A stretch of 64,000 nt of DNA. It comes from Cryptosporangium arvum DSM 44712. GTDB taxonomy: Bacteria; Actinomycetota; Actinomycetes; Mycobacteriales; Cryptosporangiaceae. The position numbers and the translations under genes are program-made. Location of the stretch: contig NZ_KK073874.1 in assembly GCF_000585375.1 (NCBI RefSeq), forward strand, positions 4,278,001 through 4,342,000, in the 5' to 3' direction. The notes under the pieces are model-generated. The model made no database searches and was not told where the DNA came from. It was given only the letters and a program-made list of their open reading frames with translations. Shown here piece after piece: positions 9,280 through 18,047 of this stretch (positions are counted from its first letter, which is position 1; each line of letters starts with the position of its first letter).

Positions 9280-10077
9280 ATGACCAGCGGCCCCAAGTTC
9301 GACCTGCAGGCCCGCTTACGCACCGACCAGCCGGCCGGCGCTCGCATGTGGGACTACCTGCTCGGCGGCAAGGACAACTTCGCCGCCGACCGGGCCGCCG
9401 CCGACGCCGTCGTCGCCCGCCTTCCGGAGATGGCCGAGTTCGCCCGGGCCGGCCGCCAGTTCCTCGCCCGTGCCGTCGCGTTCCTGGCCGGCGAGGCCGG
9501 TATCCGGCAGTTCCTCGACGTGGGGCCCGGTCTGCCGACGGTCAGCAACACCCACGAGCTGGCCCAGCGCATCGCGCCGGAGTCCCGGGTCGTCTACGTG
9601 GACAACGATCCGCTGGTGCTGGTGCACGCCCGCGCGCTGCTGACGAGCAGCCCGGAGGGGGCCACCGACTACATCGACGCCGACGCGCGCGACCCGGAGA
9701 AGATCCTGCCGGCCGCGGCGGCCACGCTCGACTTCTCCCGCCCGATCGCCGTCATGATGATCGGCATCCTGGGCCACATCCCCGACGAGGACGACCCGGC
9801 GGGCATCGTCCGCACCATCGTGGACGCCCTGCCCAGCGGCAGTTACCTCGTGATCAACGACAGCATCTCCACTCCCCAGAACGACGACGCGGCCGAGACC
9901 GCGCACCGCCAGGGCGCGGTCGACTACACCCTGCGCACGGTCGAGCAGATCACCGCGTTCTTCGACGGCCTGGAACTGGTGGAGCCCGGCGTGGTGTCGA
10001 ACCCCCGCTGGCGCCCCGAACCCGGCACGGACCCGGCCGAGCTGGCCGTCTACTGCGGGGTGGCCCGCAAGGCCTGA
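9280..10077 (+). CDS. SAM-dependent methyltransferase, DUF574 family
   Basis: A 265-residue protein of the actinobacterial S-adenosyl methyltransferase family (Pfam DUF574). It shows the family start PAGARMWDYLLGGKDNFAADR, the SAM-binding FLDVGPGLPT, VYVDNDPLVLVHARAL and MMIGILGHIPD. Many paralogues occur in actinomycetes and their substrates are unknown. ATG 9280 follows an AGGCAGGGGA ribosome site. It is monocistronic, with a GC hairpin downstream separating it from a convergent gene. Confidence 0.9.
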   Translation: MTSGPKFDLQARLRTDQPAGARMWDYLLGGKDNFAADRAAADAVVARLPEMAEFARAGRQFLARAVAFLAGEAGIRQFLDVGPGLPTVSNTHELAQRIAPESRVVYVDNDPLVLVHARALLTSSPEGATDYIDADARDPEKILPAAAATLDFSRPIAVMMIGILGHIPDEDDPAGIVRTIVDALPSGSYLVINDSISTPQNDDAAETAHRQGAVDYTLRTVEQITAFFDGLELVEPGVVSNPRWRPEPGTDPAELAVYCGVARKA

Positions 10078-10092
10078 GTTCCGGCGACGTCG

Positions 10093-10115
10093 CCCGGGCC
10101 GAGTACCGGCCCGGG
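10093..10115. terminator. GC hairpin between convergent genes
   Basis: CCCGGGCC, a 7-nt loop, then GGCCCGGG: an 8-bp perfect stem located between the stops of the convergent methyltransferase and dioxygenase genes. There is no U-tract, which is normal for GC-rich actinomycete terminators. Confidence 0.5.
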
Positions 10116-10131
10116 GAACTGTCCTCGTCGG

Positions 10132-10947
10132 TCACGCCTCGCCCATGACCAGGCCCTCGATCGTGTGTTTCTGGGTGATCGGGGTCAGCCGGTCGACGAT
10201 TGGGCAGTGCAGATGCGCGCGCACGTCGGCCGGGAGCGTCGCCCAGTAGGCCGCGGTGACGGCCAGGTCGTGCTTGTCGTCGTTCGTCGCGTCGGCGGCG
10301 TCGACACCGAGGACCAGCACCGGCCGCGCCACCGCCGACCGGTTCCTGGTGCCGCGGTGGATGGTCAGCGCCGACCGGGCCGAGATGTCGCCGCGCCGGG
10401 GGTACTTGCGTACCGCCCGTTCCTCGTAGCGGCCGTAGCGCGACCGGGGCGGGAACATCCCGTGCTCGAAGTCGGGTTCGTCGTCGAACTGGGTGCCGGG
10501 TGCGATCTCGAACGGTCCCATCTCGTCGGTCGTGTCCACCCCGGTCAGGTTGAACGCCAGCGAGTTCAGCCGCCGCTGCGCCCGGGTCACGTCGGGCATC
10601 GGGAAGTCGCGGTGCCAGGGCTGGCCGACCGCACCGGCGAACGGGATGTCGAAGCCCAGCTCGACGATCCGGTAGTCCTCGCCCAGTACCGCGGCGCAGA
10701 CCGCGCGGACCCAGGGGTGCGAGACGAGGTCGACGAACCCGCGGAGCTGTTCGGGGTGGATCTCCACGTAGTACCGGTTCGGGCCGCGGCCGACCGCGCC
10801 GCCCGGCCGGGCCGAGGCCTCGGCGAACGCGGTCTCGATGTCGACGCGCATCCGGTCGGCCCAGGCGACGTCGAACGCGCCGGGCAGCGCGGTGATGCCG
10901 TCGGTGTAGATCGCGTCGCGTGCGTCGGGTCCGGCGTCGGCTGTCAT
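10132..10947 (-). CDS. Phytanoyl-CoA dioxygenase (PhyH) family protein
   Basis: A 271-residue predicted non-haem Fe(II)/2-oxoglutarate oxygenase. The iron ligands are visible as the HxD pair in QPWHRDFPMPD and the distal His in TIHRGTRNRS, and an Arg in that motif could bind 2-oxoglutarate. It starts at ATG 10947 (MTADAGPDARDAIYTDGI). The substrate is unknown; family members hydroxylate fatty acyl groups or natural products. It stands alone, on the opposite strand from the methyltransferase and 47 nt beyond the end of the DUF1772 gene. Confidence 0.82.
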   Translation of the reverse strand: MTADAGPDARDAIYTDGITALPGAFDVAWADRMRVDIETAFAEASARPGGAVGRGPNRYYVEIHPEQLRGFVDLVSHPWVRAVCAAVLGEDYRIVELGFDIPFAGAVGQPWHRDFPMPDVTRAQRRLNSLAFNLTGVDTTDEMGPFEIAPGTQFDDEPDFEHGMFPPRSRYGRYEERAVRKYPRRGDISARSALTIHRGTRNRSAVARPVLVLGVDAADATNDDKHDLAVTAAYWATLPADVRAHLHCPIVDRLTPITQKHTIEGLVMGEA

Positions 10948-10994
10948 GGTGCCAGCCTGCAACGTCGCCGGACCCGTGTCTGCCGATCGCCGGT

Positions 10995-11450
10995 TCACGC
11001 CAGTGCGGTGGCCAGTAACGCGAACGCCGCGACGATGACCGCGACGCGCACGTAGTGCAGGCGGTCCCAGCGGCTGATCTGCTGCTTCCAGTCGGCGGGC
11101 CGGTTCTCGGGCGTCCACGTCTTGGCCCGGTTGTTGATCGGGACGAGAAGCAGGACCGACATGACGACGCTGACGACGAGCAACCCGGCGGCGGTGAGGA
11201 CGAGACCGGTGCCCTGCTCCGACCACCCGGCGACGGCCCAGGCCGCGGCGAGGGCGAGCGAGGTGATGTACCAGACCGGCATCGCCGCGCCGAGCATCCG
11301 GCCGCCGTGGGCGCGGCCCGCCTGGCCGCTGTCGCCGGGGAGGGCGTCGAGGATCGGGTTGAGGACGACGGAGACGGCGAGTTCCACCCCCACCATCAGG
11401 CCGACGACGACGACGGTGAGGACTGCCAATACCTCGAGCACGATGACCAT
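10995..11450 (-). CDS. DUF1772 integral membrane protein
   Basis: A 151-residue protein with four hydrophobic segments and the DUF1772 pattern (NPILDALPGD early; VPINNRAKTW and WKQQISRWDRLHYVRV late). This family also contains fungal anthrone oxygenases, but most bacterial members have no known function. It is divergently transcribed from a TetR gene; one of two matching 13-bp palindromes lies 8 nt upstream of its ATG, so it is very probably the regulated target. Confidence 0.82.
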   Translation of the reverse strand: MVIVLEVLAVLTVVVVGLMVGVELAVSVVLNPILDALPGDSGQAGRAHGGRMLGAAMPVWYITSLALAAAWAVAGWSEQGTGLVLTAAGLLVVSVVMSVLLLVPINNRAKTWTPENRPADWKQQISRWDRLHYVRVAVIVAAFALLATALA

Positions 11451-11457
11451 CCTAGAT

Positions 11458-11470
11458 CTAGCGCTGCTAG
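11458..11470. promoter_or_regulatory. TetR-type operator copy 1
   Basis: CTAGCGCTGCTAG: 5-bp inverted arms (CTAGC/GCTAG) around a 3-bp centre. It lies 8 nt upstream of the DUF1772 start codon and differs at only one base from copy 2 near the TetR start. Confidence 0.65.
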
Positions 11471-11508
11471 CTGATGTGTCAACGCTAACGCTTGTAGTGC
11501 TCGATTGT

Positions 11509-11521
11509 CTAGCGGTGCTAG
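11509..11521. promoter_or_regulatory. TetR-type operator copy 2
   Basis: CTAGCGGTGCTAG, the same arms as copy 1 with one centre base changed, 9 nt upstream of the TetR ATG. Spacing between the two sites is 51 bp centre to centre, close to five helical turns, so both dimers would sit on one DNA face. Confidence 0.65.
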
Positions 11522-11530
11522 GATCCAGTC

Positions 11531-12112
11531 ATGTCGGTCCAGGAACGCAAGCAACGCGAACGCGCCGAGCGCGAGCGGCTCATCGTGGCGACGGCCCGCG
11601 AACTCGCCGAGCAGCAAGGGTGGGACGCGGTCACCACCCGGCTGCTCGCCGAACGCATCGAGTACAGCCAGCCCGTGCTCTACAGCCACTTCCGCGGGAA
11701 ACGCGAGATCATCGGCGCGGTGGCGATCGACGGGGCCATCGAGCTGGCCGCGGCCGTGCGCGCCGCGGCGTCCGGCGCGCACGGCCCGCGCGCGCGGGTC
11801 GCCGCCGTCGCGCGCGCCTATCTCGACTTCGCCGCGGGCAACCCGGCCGTCTACGACGCGATGTTCCAGCTCGACGGCGGCCTGGCGTTCGCCCGCGACG
11901 ACACGCCGGAACCGCTGAAGGACGCGTTCGCGGCCCTGAAGGAGAGCCTCGACGCGGTCGCCGGCGAGGGCGTCGACCCGGGGCTGTTCACCGAGGTGTT
12001 CTGGGCGGCCCTGCACGGCGTCGCCACCCTGACGCGGGCCGGCCGGCTCCCGCCGGGCGACACCGCCCGTCGGCTGGACCTGCTGGTGGACCGGCTCGCC
12101 GTCGAACCGTGA
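11531..12112 (+). CDS. TetR-family transcriptional regulator
   Basis: A 193-residue TetR protein. The N-terminal HTH reads VTTRLLAERIEYSQPVLYSHFRGKREII, and the C-terminal region is a helical ligand domain of the TetR_C_33/WHG type (RAYLDFAAGNPAVYDAMFQ; FTEVFWAALHGVATL). It is divergent from the DUF1772 gene with two near-identical 13-bp palindromes between them, so autorepression and control of the membrane protein are likely. The 154 nt after its stop hold a 12-bp GC palindrome (12143-12154) and no gene. Confidence 0.92.
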   Translation: MSVQERKQRERAERERLIVATARELAEQQGWDAVTTRLLAERIEYSQPVLYSHFRGKREIIGAVAIDGAIELAAAVRAAASGAHGPRARVAAVARAYLDFAAGNPAVYDAMFQLDGGLAFARDDTPEPLKDAFAALKESLDAVAGEGVDPGLFTEVFWAALHGVATLTRAGRLPPGDTARRLDLLVDRLAVEP

Positions 12113-12266
12113 CGCGGCACCCGGCGACGTCAGCCGGCCACCGCCGCCGGCGGCCCGCCGCTCTCCCGGACCAGCCGCGCGCCCGGCGTGAGCCGCCGAT
12201 CGGTCAGGTACGCGACCGGCGGCCCCCGGTGGCCTCCCGGGAACCGCCGGGCTGAGCGGCGTCGCG

Positions 12267-13097
12267 TCACGGGCCGGGGACCGACACCTCGACGGCCTCC
12301 ACCCGGCCGGCCCGGATCCCGGTCTCGGACGGTTGCCAGCTGTTCGCGGTGAGCAGATACAGCGTCCGCCCCCCGAGCACGCAGTCGGCCGGCGCCCGGT
12401 CGCCGACGTCGATCTCGTCGGTGACCTCGCCGCCCTCGGTGACGCGCAGGAACCGCCCGTTGCTGATGTCCGCGACCCAGACGCCGTGCTCGGCGTCGAC
12501 GCACAGGCCGTCGGGAGTCGCCCCGGCCGGCAGCGGCGCCCAGACCCGCCGGTCGACAAGGTCGCCGTCCCCGGTGATCGTGAACGCGGTCAGCCGCGCC
12601 GCCCACGTCTCGGCGACGACGAGCGTGCGTGAGCCGGGCAGCACCACCGATCCGTTCGGGAACACCAGGTCGTCGCGGGCCACCCGGGCGTCCCCGGCCG
12701 GCTCGAGCACGAAGATCGGCCCCGGCCGCTGCGGGGCGTCGCCGTAGAGGTCGTACCCGAAGCCACCGACGTACACCCGGCCGTCGCCGTCGACGACCAG
12801 GTCGTTGATCGGGGCGTCGGTGAAGCCGGAGAGGTCGGCGAAGACGCCGTGCACCCCGTCCGGGTCGACCCGGACGACCAGCCGGCGGGTCATCGAACTG
12901 ATCAGCAGGGAACCGTCGGCGCTCCAGCCGAGCCCGGACGGCTGGTCGTCGATGCGCGCGACGGTCTCCGGCGGAGTCCCGGCGACCGGGTCGGCCCGGA
13001 AGACCTCGCCGGTGTGCATGTCGGAGAACCAGAGCCGCCCGTCCCGCCAGCGGGCCCCCTCCGGAAACCGGAACCCGTCGTACACGATCGTGCTCAT
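12267..13097 (-). CDS. SMP-30/gluconolactonase family lactonase
   Basis: A 276-residue six-bladed beta-propeller of the SMP-30/gluconolaconase/LRE family (GFRFPEGARWRDGRLWFSDM, then PNGSVVLPGSRTLVVAETWA and TPDGLCVDAEHGVWVADIS). Conserved acidic and Asn residues of the metal site (PEG, PNG, PDG motifs) are present. It probably hydrolyses a sugar lactone. ATG 13097 is chosen because it forms an ATGA overlap with the upstream permease stop; another ATG lies 6 nt earlier. It is the last gene of a seven-gene minus-strand operon that begins with an acyl-CoA ligase. Confidence 0.88.
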   Translation of the reverse strand: MSTIVYDGFRFPEGARWRDGRLWFSDMHTGEVFRADPVAGTPPETVARIDDQPSGLGWSADGSLLISSMTRRLVVRVDPDGVHGVFADLSGFTDAPINDLVVDGDGRVYVGGFGYDLYGDAPQRPGPIFVLEPAGDARVARDDLVFPNGSVVLPGSRTLVVAETWAARLTAFTITGDGDLVDRRVWAPLPAGATPDGLCVDAEHGVWVADISNGRFLRVTEGGEVTDEIDVGDRAPADCVLGGRTLYLLTANSWQPSETGIRAGRVEAVEVSVPGP

Positions 13098-14059
13098 CCC
13101 CATGCCTTTCGGAGTCGGACCGCACCGCGGCGCAGGCCGGGCGCGTCGACCGCGACCACCCCCGCGAGCAGGAGGGCGTAGAACAGCTGGCTGACGTAGG
13201 TGGGAAGCGCGGCGACGGTCACGATCTGCGCGAGGAACGCGATCGTCAGCGCACCGGCCAGCAGGCCCAGGACGCTTCCGCGTCCGCCGGCCAGCGAGAC
13301 CCCGCCCAGCAGGGCCGCCACCGCCGCGAGGATGAGCGGCTGGACGCCGGGGTCGGGGTTGGCCGAGCCGAGGCTGAAGTTCAGCAGCGCGCCGCCACCG
13401 GCCGCGAGCAGCCCCGAGGTCGCGAACAGACCGACCAACAGCCGGTCGTCGCGGACACCGGACACCCGGCTGGCGCGGCGGTCACCGCCGATCGCCCGGA
13501 CCTCCCGCCCCCAGCGGGAACCGGCCAGCACCGCGGCCAGCACCAGGAAGACGACGAGCACGAGCAGGCTGCGCGGCGAGAACACCTGCAGGACCGGCCG
13601 GTCCACCCAGAGGGTGACGCCCGCGTCGTCGAACGTCTTGCTCAACCCTCCGGAGAGCGAACTGGTGGCTCCCAGCAGCGTGATGTAGGTCGCCAGCGTC
13701 ACCGGCATCGAGGAGATGCGCAACCGCGCGATGACGACGCCCTGCAGCACGCCGACCACGAGCCCGGCGGCCAGCGCGAGCACCAGCCCGACGGCCCAGT
13801 GGCCCTGCCCGTAGGTGACGGCGAGCATGCCGCCGAACGCGTACGTCCCGACGACCGAGAGGTCGAACTCCCCGGCGATCATGGTGAGCCCGAGCGCGAG
13901 GATCAGCGGCCCCAGCCGGGCCAGCACCTGCAGCGCGTTGTACGCGTCGAACGGCGTCAGCAGCTGGCCGGTACGCAGCGGAAGCGCCAGGAAGAGCAGG
14001 ATCGTGGCGCCGAGCGCGACGCCGGGGACCAGCACCTCGGGCCGGGAGAACCGGGTCAT
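13094..14059 (-). CDS. Ribose-type ABC transporter permease (second)
   Basis: A 321-residue inner-membrane permease of the RbsC/branched-chain-like family, with about eight to ten hydrophobic segments and the family motif IAGEFDLSVVGTYAFGGML in the first third. ATG 14059 overlaps the stop of the other permease (ATGA), and its own stop overlaps the lactonase start. With the sister permease it would form a heterodimeric channel for a sugar or sugar-like solute. Confidence 0.9.
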   Translation of the reverse strand: MTRFSRPEVLVPGVALGATILLFLALPLRTGQLLTPFDAYNALQVLARLGPLILALGLTMIAGEFDLSVVGTYAFGGMLAVTYGQGHWAVGLVLALAAGLVVGVLQGVVIARLRISSMPVTLATYITLLGATSSLSGGLSKTFDDAGVTLWVDRPVLQVFSPRSLLVLVVFLVLAAVLAGSRWGREVRAIGGDRRASRVSGVRDDRLLVGLFATSGLLAAGGGALLNFSLGSANPDPGVQPLILAAVAALLGGVSLAGGRGSVLGLLAGALTIAFLAQIVTVAALPTYVSQLFYALLLAGVVAVDAPGLRRGAVRLRKAWG

Positions 14060-15009
14060 CGGCGGCCTCTCGTCGTGCGCAGGTGGACGACGACGATCAC
14101 GGCCAGGACGATCAGGCCCTTCACCATGATCTGCGCGCCCGTGCCGTAGCCGCGCAGCAGCAGGATGTCGGAGACGGTCGCGATCAGGAGCACGCCGGCC
14201 AGCGTCCGCCAGGCCGAGCCCTTGCCGCCCGCGATCGGCGTCCCGCCGGCGAGCACCGCGGCGATCGCGTCGAACGTCAGCGTCCCGCCGAGGTTGATGT
14301 TCGCGCTGGTGTTGAACGCGCCGCTGAACGCGGCCGCGACCGCGAACAGCGCGCCGGCCAGCACCCAGGCGACCATCACGACCCGGCCGACCGGCAGGCC
14401 GGCGGCGCGGGCCGCCGGCCGGTTCTCGCCGGTCAGGTAGAGCTGCCGGCCGAAGGCACTGCGGTCGAGCACGGCCTGCAGCGCGACGGTGAGCAGCACC
14501 AGCGCGTAGACGCTGAGCGGGATGCCGCCGGGGGTCGCGTTCAGCACGGTGTAGCCGGTGCCGGTGGGGGACACCGACGTGCCGCCGCCGATCCCGGTGG
14601 CCAGCCCGGTCAGCGCGAAGCCGGCCGCGATCGTGAGCACGATCGGGTTGGCCGCCCCGTACCCCACCACCAGCCCTTGCAGGCCGGTGATCAGCGCACC
14701 GACGACGATCGTCGCGACCAGCGCCACGACCAGCCCGGCCGACTGCACGGCGAGGAACACCATCGCGCTCACCGCGACCGACTGGGAGATCGCCAGCGAG
14801 ACCGACGTACCGCCGATCACGATCAGGGTCAGCCCGAGCCCGGCGATGCCGATCAGGCTGGCCGAGGTGAGGATCGCCTTGACGTTGGCCACGGTGAGGA
14901 AGCGCTCGGTCGACGCCCCGACGGCGAGGAGAGCGAGCAGCGCCGCGCCGGCGAGCACGTCGGTCCACTGCGGAGGGGAGAGCCGGCGGCCGGCGACGAT
15001 CGTGCTCAT
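14056..15009 (-). CDS. Ribose-type ABC transporter permease (first)
   Basis: A 317-residue RbsC-like permease. The early region has IGIAGLGLTLIVIGGTSVSL, and the later region NINLGGTLTFDAIAAVLAGG and GGKGSAWRTLAGVLL, which corresponds to the ABC-interacting loop of this class. It is linked by ATGA overlaps to the ATPase gene upstream and the second permease downstream. In GTSVSLA the usual IDLS of this family is replaced, a small divergence from ribose permeases. Confidence 0.9.
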   Translation of the reverse strand: MSTIVAGRRLSPPQWTDVLAGAALLALLAVGASTERFLTVANVKAILTSASLIGIAGLGLTLIVIGGTSVSLAISQSVAVSAMVFLAVQSAGLVVALVATIVVGALITGLQGLVVGYGAANPIVLTIAAGFALTGLATGIGGGTSVSPTGTGYTVLNATPGGIPLSVYALVLLTVALQAVLDRSAFGRQLYLTGENRPAARAAGLPVGRVVMVAWVLAGALFAVAAAFSGAFNTSANINLGGTLTFDAIAAVLAGGTPIAGGKGSAWRTLAGVLLIATVSDILLLRGYGTGAQIMVKGLIVLAVIVVVHLRTTRGRR

Positions 15010-16493
15010 CCGGCCTCCGCCCCGTGGGTCATCTCGTGGAGCAGGACGGCACCCGGCACGGCCTCGTCGTGCCGGGACACCAGCCGGCCCTGGTACATCG
15101 TCAGGACGACGTCGGCCAGGTCCACCAGCTCGTCGAGCTCGGTGGAGGAGAACACGACCGCGACGCCCTGGGCCGCGGCGTCGCGCACCAGGGCGTGCAC
15201 GGCGGCCCGCCCCCCGACGTCGACGCCGCGGGTGGGGTCGTCGAGCAGCAGGACCCGGGTACCGGGCCGGTCCAGCGAACGGCCGACGAACGCCTTCTGC
15301 TGGTTGCCGCCGCTGAGCTGACCGACCGGCCGGGCCAGCTGGTGGGCCGGGAAGCCGCACCGCTCGGCCAGCCGGCTCTCGGTCTCCTTCCAGCGGCGGG
15401 TGCCGACCAGCCCGAACCGGCTGAGCGCCGGGATCCGCGTCACGAGCAGGTTGACCCCGGTGGAGCGATCGAGGAACAGGCCCTCGGACTTGCGGTCGTT
15501 CGACGCGAACGCGATCCCCGCGCGGGCCGCCGCCACCGGGTCGGCGGTGCGCAGGCGGGCGCCGCCGACCGTGACCTCGCCCGCCATCGCCGGATGCAGT
15601 CCGGCCAGCCCGCGCAGGACGTCGGAGGCGCCGGACCCGAGCTGCCCGGCGACCGCGTAGACGGTGCCGGCGCGCACCTGGAGGGAGAGCTCGCCGAACC
15701 GTCCGGGCACGCTGACGCCGGTCAGTTCGAGCACGGTCTCCCCGGACTCCGCGCGGACCCGCGGCGCCGCCTGCGGGCTCTCACCGAGCATGTGCCGGAT
15801 CAGCGTGGGCACGGTCAGCGCGGCGGCGTCGCTGGTGGTGACCACCGCGCCGTCGCGCATGACCGTCACCCGGTCGCAGAGGGTCAGTACCTCGCCCAGG
15901 CGGTGGGAGACGAACAGCACCGCGCAGCCGGCCGCGGCGACGCTGCGCACCGCGGCGTAGACGTGCTCGCTCTCGACGTCGGTGAGCGTGGCGGTCGGTT
16001 CGTCGAGGATGACCAGGCGGGCCCGCTGGCCCAGCGCCCGCGCGATCTCGACCAGCTGACGCTCGCCCAGGCCGAGCGTCGCGAGCCGCTGTTCGGGGCG
16101 CACGTGGGTGAGCCCGAGGTCGTCGAGCATCCGCCGGGCGCGGCGGTGCTGCGCCCGGCGCCGGTTGAGCCAGCCGGCGTCGCGGTCGCCGAGGACCAGG
16201 TTCTCGGCCACGGTCAGCGACGGGACCACGCTCAGCTCCTGGTCCACCAGGGCCACCCCGGCGGTCTGGGCGTCGCGCCGGGTCTTCAGCTCGACCGGGA
16301 CGCCGTCGATCGCGATCGCGCCCCCGTCCGGGCTCTCCTGCCCGGAGAGGAGCCGGACCACGGTGCTCTTGCCCGCGCCGTTGTGGCCGCAGAGCGCGTG
16401 GATCTCCCCGGCCCGGATCTCCAGGTCCACCCCGCGGACCGCGACCGTGCCCGCGTACGACTTCGACAACCCGTCGACCCGGATCAGGCTCAT
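15006..16493 (-). CDS. Sugar ABC transporter ATPase (RbsA/MglA type, two domains)
   Basis: A 495-residue protein with tandem nucleotide-binding domains. The first has Walker A GHNGAGKS, signature LGLGERQLVEIARAL and Walker B LVILDEPTA. The second has a degenerate Walker A (GQLGSGAS), an intact LSGGNQQK signature and LLLDDPTRGVDVG. This asymmetry is normal for RbsA/MglA/XylG ATPases. It is joined by ATGA overlaps to the binding-protein and permease genes, and would energise uptake by the two permeases. Confidence 0.93.
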   Translation of the reverse strand: MSLIRVDGLSKSYAGTVAVRGVDLEIRAGEIHALCGHNGAGKSTVVRLLSGQESPDGGAIAIDGVPVELKTRRDAQTAGVALVDQELSVVPSLTVAENLVLGDRDAGWLNRRRAQHRRARRMLDDLGLTHVRPEQRLATLGLGERQLVEIARALGQRARLVILDEPTATLTDVESEHVYAAVRSVAAAGCAVLFVSHRLGEVLTLCDRVTVMRDGAVVTTSDAAALTVPTLIRHMLGESPQAAPRVRAESGETVLELTGVSVPGRFGELSLQVRAGTVYAVAGQLGSGASDVLRGLAGLHPAMAGEVTVGGARLRTADPVAAARAGIAFASNDRKSEGLFLDRSTGVNLLVTRIPALSRFGLVGTRRWKETESRLAERCGFPAHQLARPVGQLSGGNQQKAFVGRSLDRPGTRVLLLDDPTRGVDVGGRAAVHALVRDAAAQGVAVVFSSTELDELVDLADVVLTMYQGRLVSRHDEAVPGAVLLHEMTHGAEAG

Positions 16494-17500
16494 GCGTTGC
16501 TGCACTGGGCCGCGAACTTCTCGACGTTCTTCGCGGTGACCCGCTCCTCGCGGACGGTCTCCTTCTTCGGCGGGTTCTCGCCGTTGAAGTAGCGCAGCAC
16601 GTAATCGGCGGTCTGCGCGGCGATCGTGCCCGGGTCCTCGGTCGCGGTGCCGTAGAGCGTGCCCGCCCTGATCGCGTCGATCCCGGCCTTGAAGCAGTTG
16701 CTGCTGGTCACGACCAGGCCGTTGCGTCCGGCGACCGGGCAGCCGGCTTGTTTGGCCGAGGCGATGATCGGCAGCGCCATGTAGTCGGCCATGCCGTAGG
16801 CGGCCTGGATGCCGGAGCAGCCGTACTTGGCCAGCAGCTGGGTGGCGATCTGGCCGGACCGGGCCGGGTCCCAGTTGCCGTCCTGCACGTCGACCACCTG
16901 GAACTGCGGCGCGGAGGCCATCTCGGCCTCGAACCCCTTCATCCGGTCCTGGGTGACGAGCGACGAGGCCGTGCCGGTGATCACGAAGACCTTGCCGGAC
17001 TTCTTCCCCTGGGCGGTGAGGCCCTCGACGATGTTCTGCGCCGCCGCGGTCCCGAGCGCGACGTTGTCCGAGACGACCTGCATGACGTCGCCGTCGACCT
17101 TGGGGTCGGGACGCCCGTCGAAGACCAGGACGGGGACGCCGGCCTGCTTCGCCTTCTGGATCGGGACCGCCATCGACGTGGTGTCGAGCAGCGCGGTGAC
17201 GATCAGGTCGGGCTTCTCGGCGATGGCCTGGTTGAAGTTCTGCACCGCGGTGCCGGGGTCCATCGTCGTCAGGTCCTTGACCTTGACGCCCTCCGCGTCC
17301 AGCTTCTCGGTGAAGACACCGTTGAAGTAGGCGCCCCACTGGTTGGTGCTGCCGTACCCGACGAAGCTGACGGTCTTCCCCTTCGGGCCGCCGGAGGTCC
17401 CGCTCGTGCTCTGCGGGGACGCGGCGCAACCGCCGGACGCCAGTAACGCCCCGGTGAGACCGAGGGTGACGGCGACTCGGCGCCAGGGTCTGTGCGGCAT
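16490..17500 (-). CDS. Sugar-type ABC substrate-binding lipoprotein
   Basis: A 336-residue periplasmic-binding-protein type 1 (Peripla_BP_4/RbsB class). The N-terminus is a lipoprotein signal (RRVAVTLGLTGALLASGGC, then a Ser/Thr/Gly linker), followed by a mature domain with SFVGYGSTNQWGAYFNGVF, ALLDTTSMAVPIQKAKQAGV and VFDGRPD. ATG 17500 is preferred for its GAGGAG site 7 nt upstream; a GTG at 17518 overlaps the cupin stop. It contains two Cys residues beyond the lipobox that may pair. The cargo is unknown: the acyl-CoA ligase, cupin and lactonase in the same operon point to an unusual sugar-acid or sugar-like compound. Confidence 0.9.
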   Translation of the reverse strand: MPHRPWRRVAVTLGLTGALLASGGCAASPQSTSGTSGGPKGKTVSFVGYGSTNQWGAYFNGVFTEKLDAEGVKVKDLTTMDPGTAVQNFNQAIAEKPDLIVTALLDTTSMAVPIQKAKQAGVPVLVFDGRPDPKVDGDVMQVVSDNVALGTAAAQNIVEGLTAQGKKSGKVFVITGTASSLVTQDRMKGFEAEMASAPQFQVVDVQDGNWDPARSGQIATQLLAKYGCSGIQAAYGMADYMALPIIASAKQAGCPVAGRNGLVVTSSNCFKAGIDAIRAGTLYGTATEDPGTIAAQTADYVLRYFNGENPPKKETVREERVTAKNVEKFAAQCSNA

Positions 17501-17510
17501 GCCGGACTCC

Positions 17511-18047
17511 TCAATCACGAACAGCTCCGATTTGGACGTAACACATCAGCGCGGGCCGGTCGCTCGTGTTCTTCCAGGCGTGGCGGGTGCCGAGCTGGAC
17601 GACGCAGGTACCGGGGGTGAGCGTGACCACCGCGCCGTGGTCGAGCTCGAGGCGCAGCTCGCCCTCGAGGCAGATCGCGTAGTCGACGGTGTCGGTGGTG
17701 TGCATCCCGTCGCCGTCGTCCTCGAACGGGTCGAGCAGGCCGGGCAGCTTGTCGGCCACCTCGCGGCGCACCGCGTCGGGATCCGGGTCGTCGGGCCCGT
17801 CGGCGTACGGGGCCCAGCGCAGGAAGAGCGCGCGGCTCCCCCCGAGGCCGGGGAAGTAGGGCCGCAGGACCGGCGCCGGGTCCGGCCCGCCGACCGTGGC
17901 GACGCCGTCGGGTGTGCCCCAGAGCAGGTAGAAGTCGGCTCCGGGCAGGGCCTGGACACGCACCGGTTCGGGGCGTTGGTCCGTGACGAAGACGGCGTCG
18001 CCGCCGGGGGTGTGACCGGTGACGATCAAGCGCGGTTCAATCGGCAT
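17511..18047 (-). CDS. Cupin-domain protein
   Basis: A 178-residue protein with one C-terminal cupin_2 domain (GMHTTDTVDYAICLEGELRL; PGTCVVQLGTRHAWKNTSDR), in which a His and Glu could bind metal. The N-terminal 70 residues include a GLGGSRALFLRWAP segment shared by cupins annotated as cyclase or quercetin-dioxygenase-like. It starts inside the end of the acyl-CoA ligase gene (11-nt overlap) and sits 10 nt before the transporter, so it belongs to the same operon. The enzymatic role, if any, is unknown. Confidence 0.8.
   Translation of the reverse strand: MPIEPRLIVTGHTPGGDAVFVTDQRPEPVRVQALPGADFYLLWGTPDGVATVGGPDPAPVLRPYFPGLGGSRALFLRWAPYADGPDDPDPDAVRREVADKLPGLLDPFEDDGDGMHTTDTVDYAICLEGELRLELDHGAVVTLTPGTCVVQLGTRHAWKNTSDRPALMCYVQIGAVRD

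Noticed and set aside
10132-11226. N-terminal extension of the PhyH dioxygenase up to 11226
   Set aside because: The extension overlaps the DUF1772 gene and is low-complexity; ATG 10947 gives the usual family length.
12143-12154. GCCGCCGGCGGC palindrome as a terminator after the TetR gene
   Set aside because: A single short palindrome in GC-rich repeats of GCC/GGC is likely by chance, and no clear stem extension was found.
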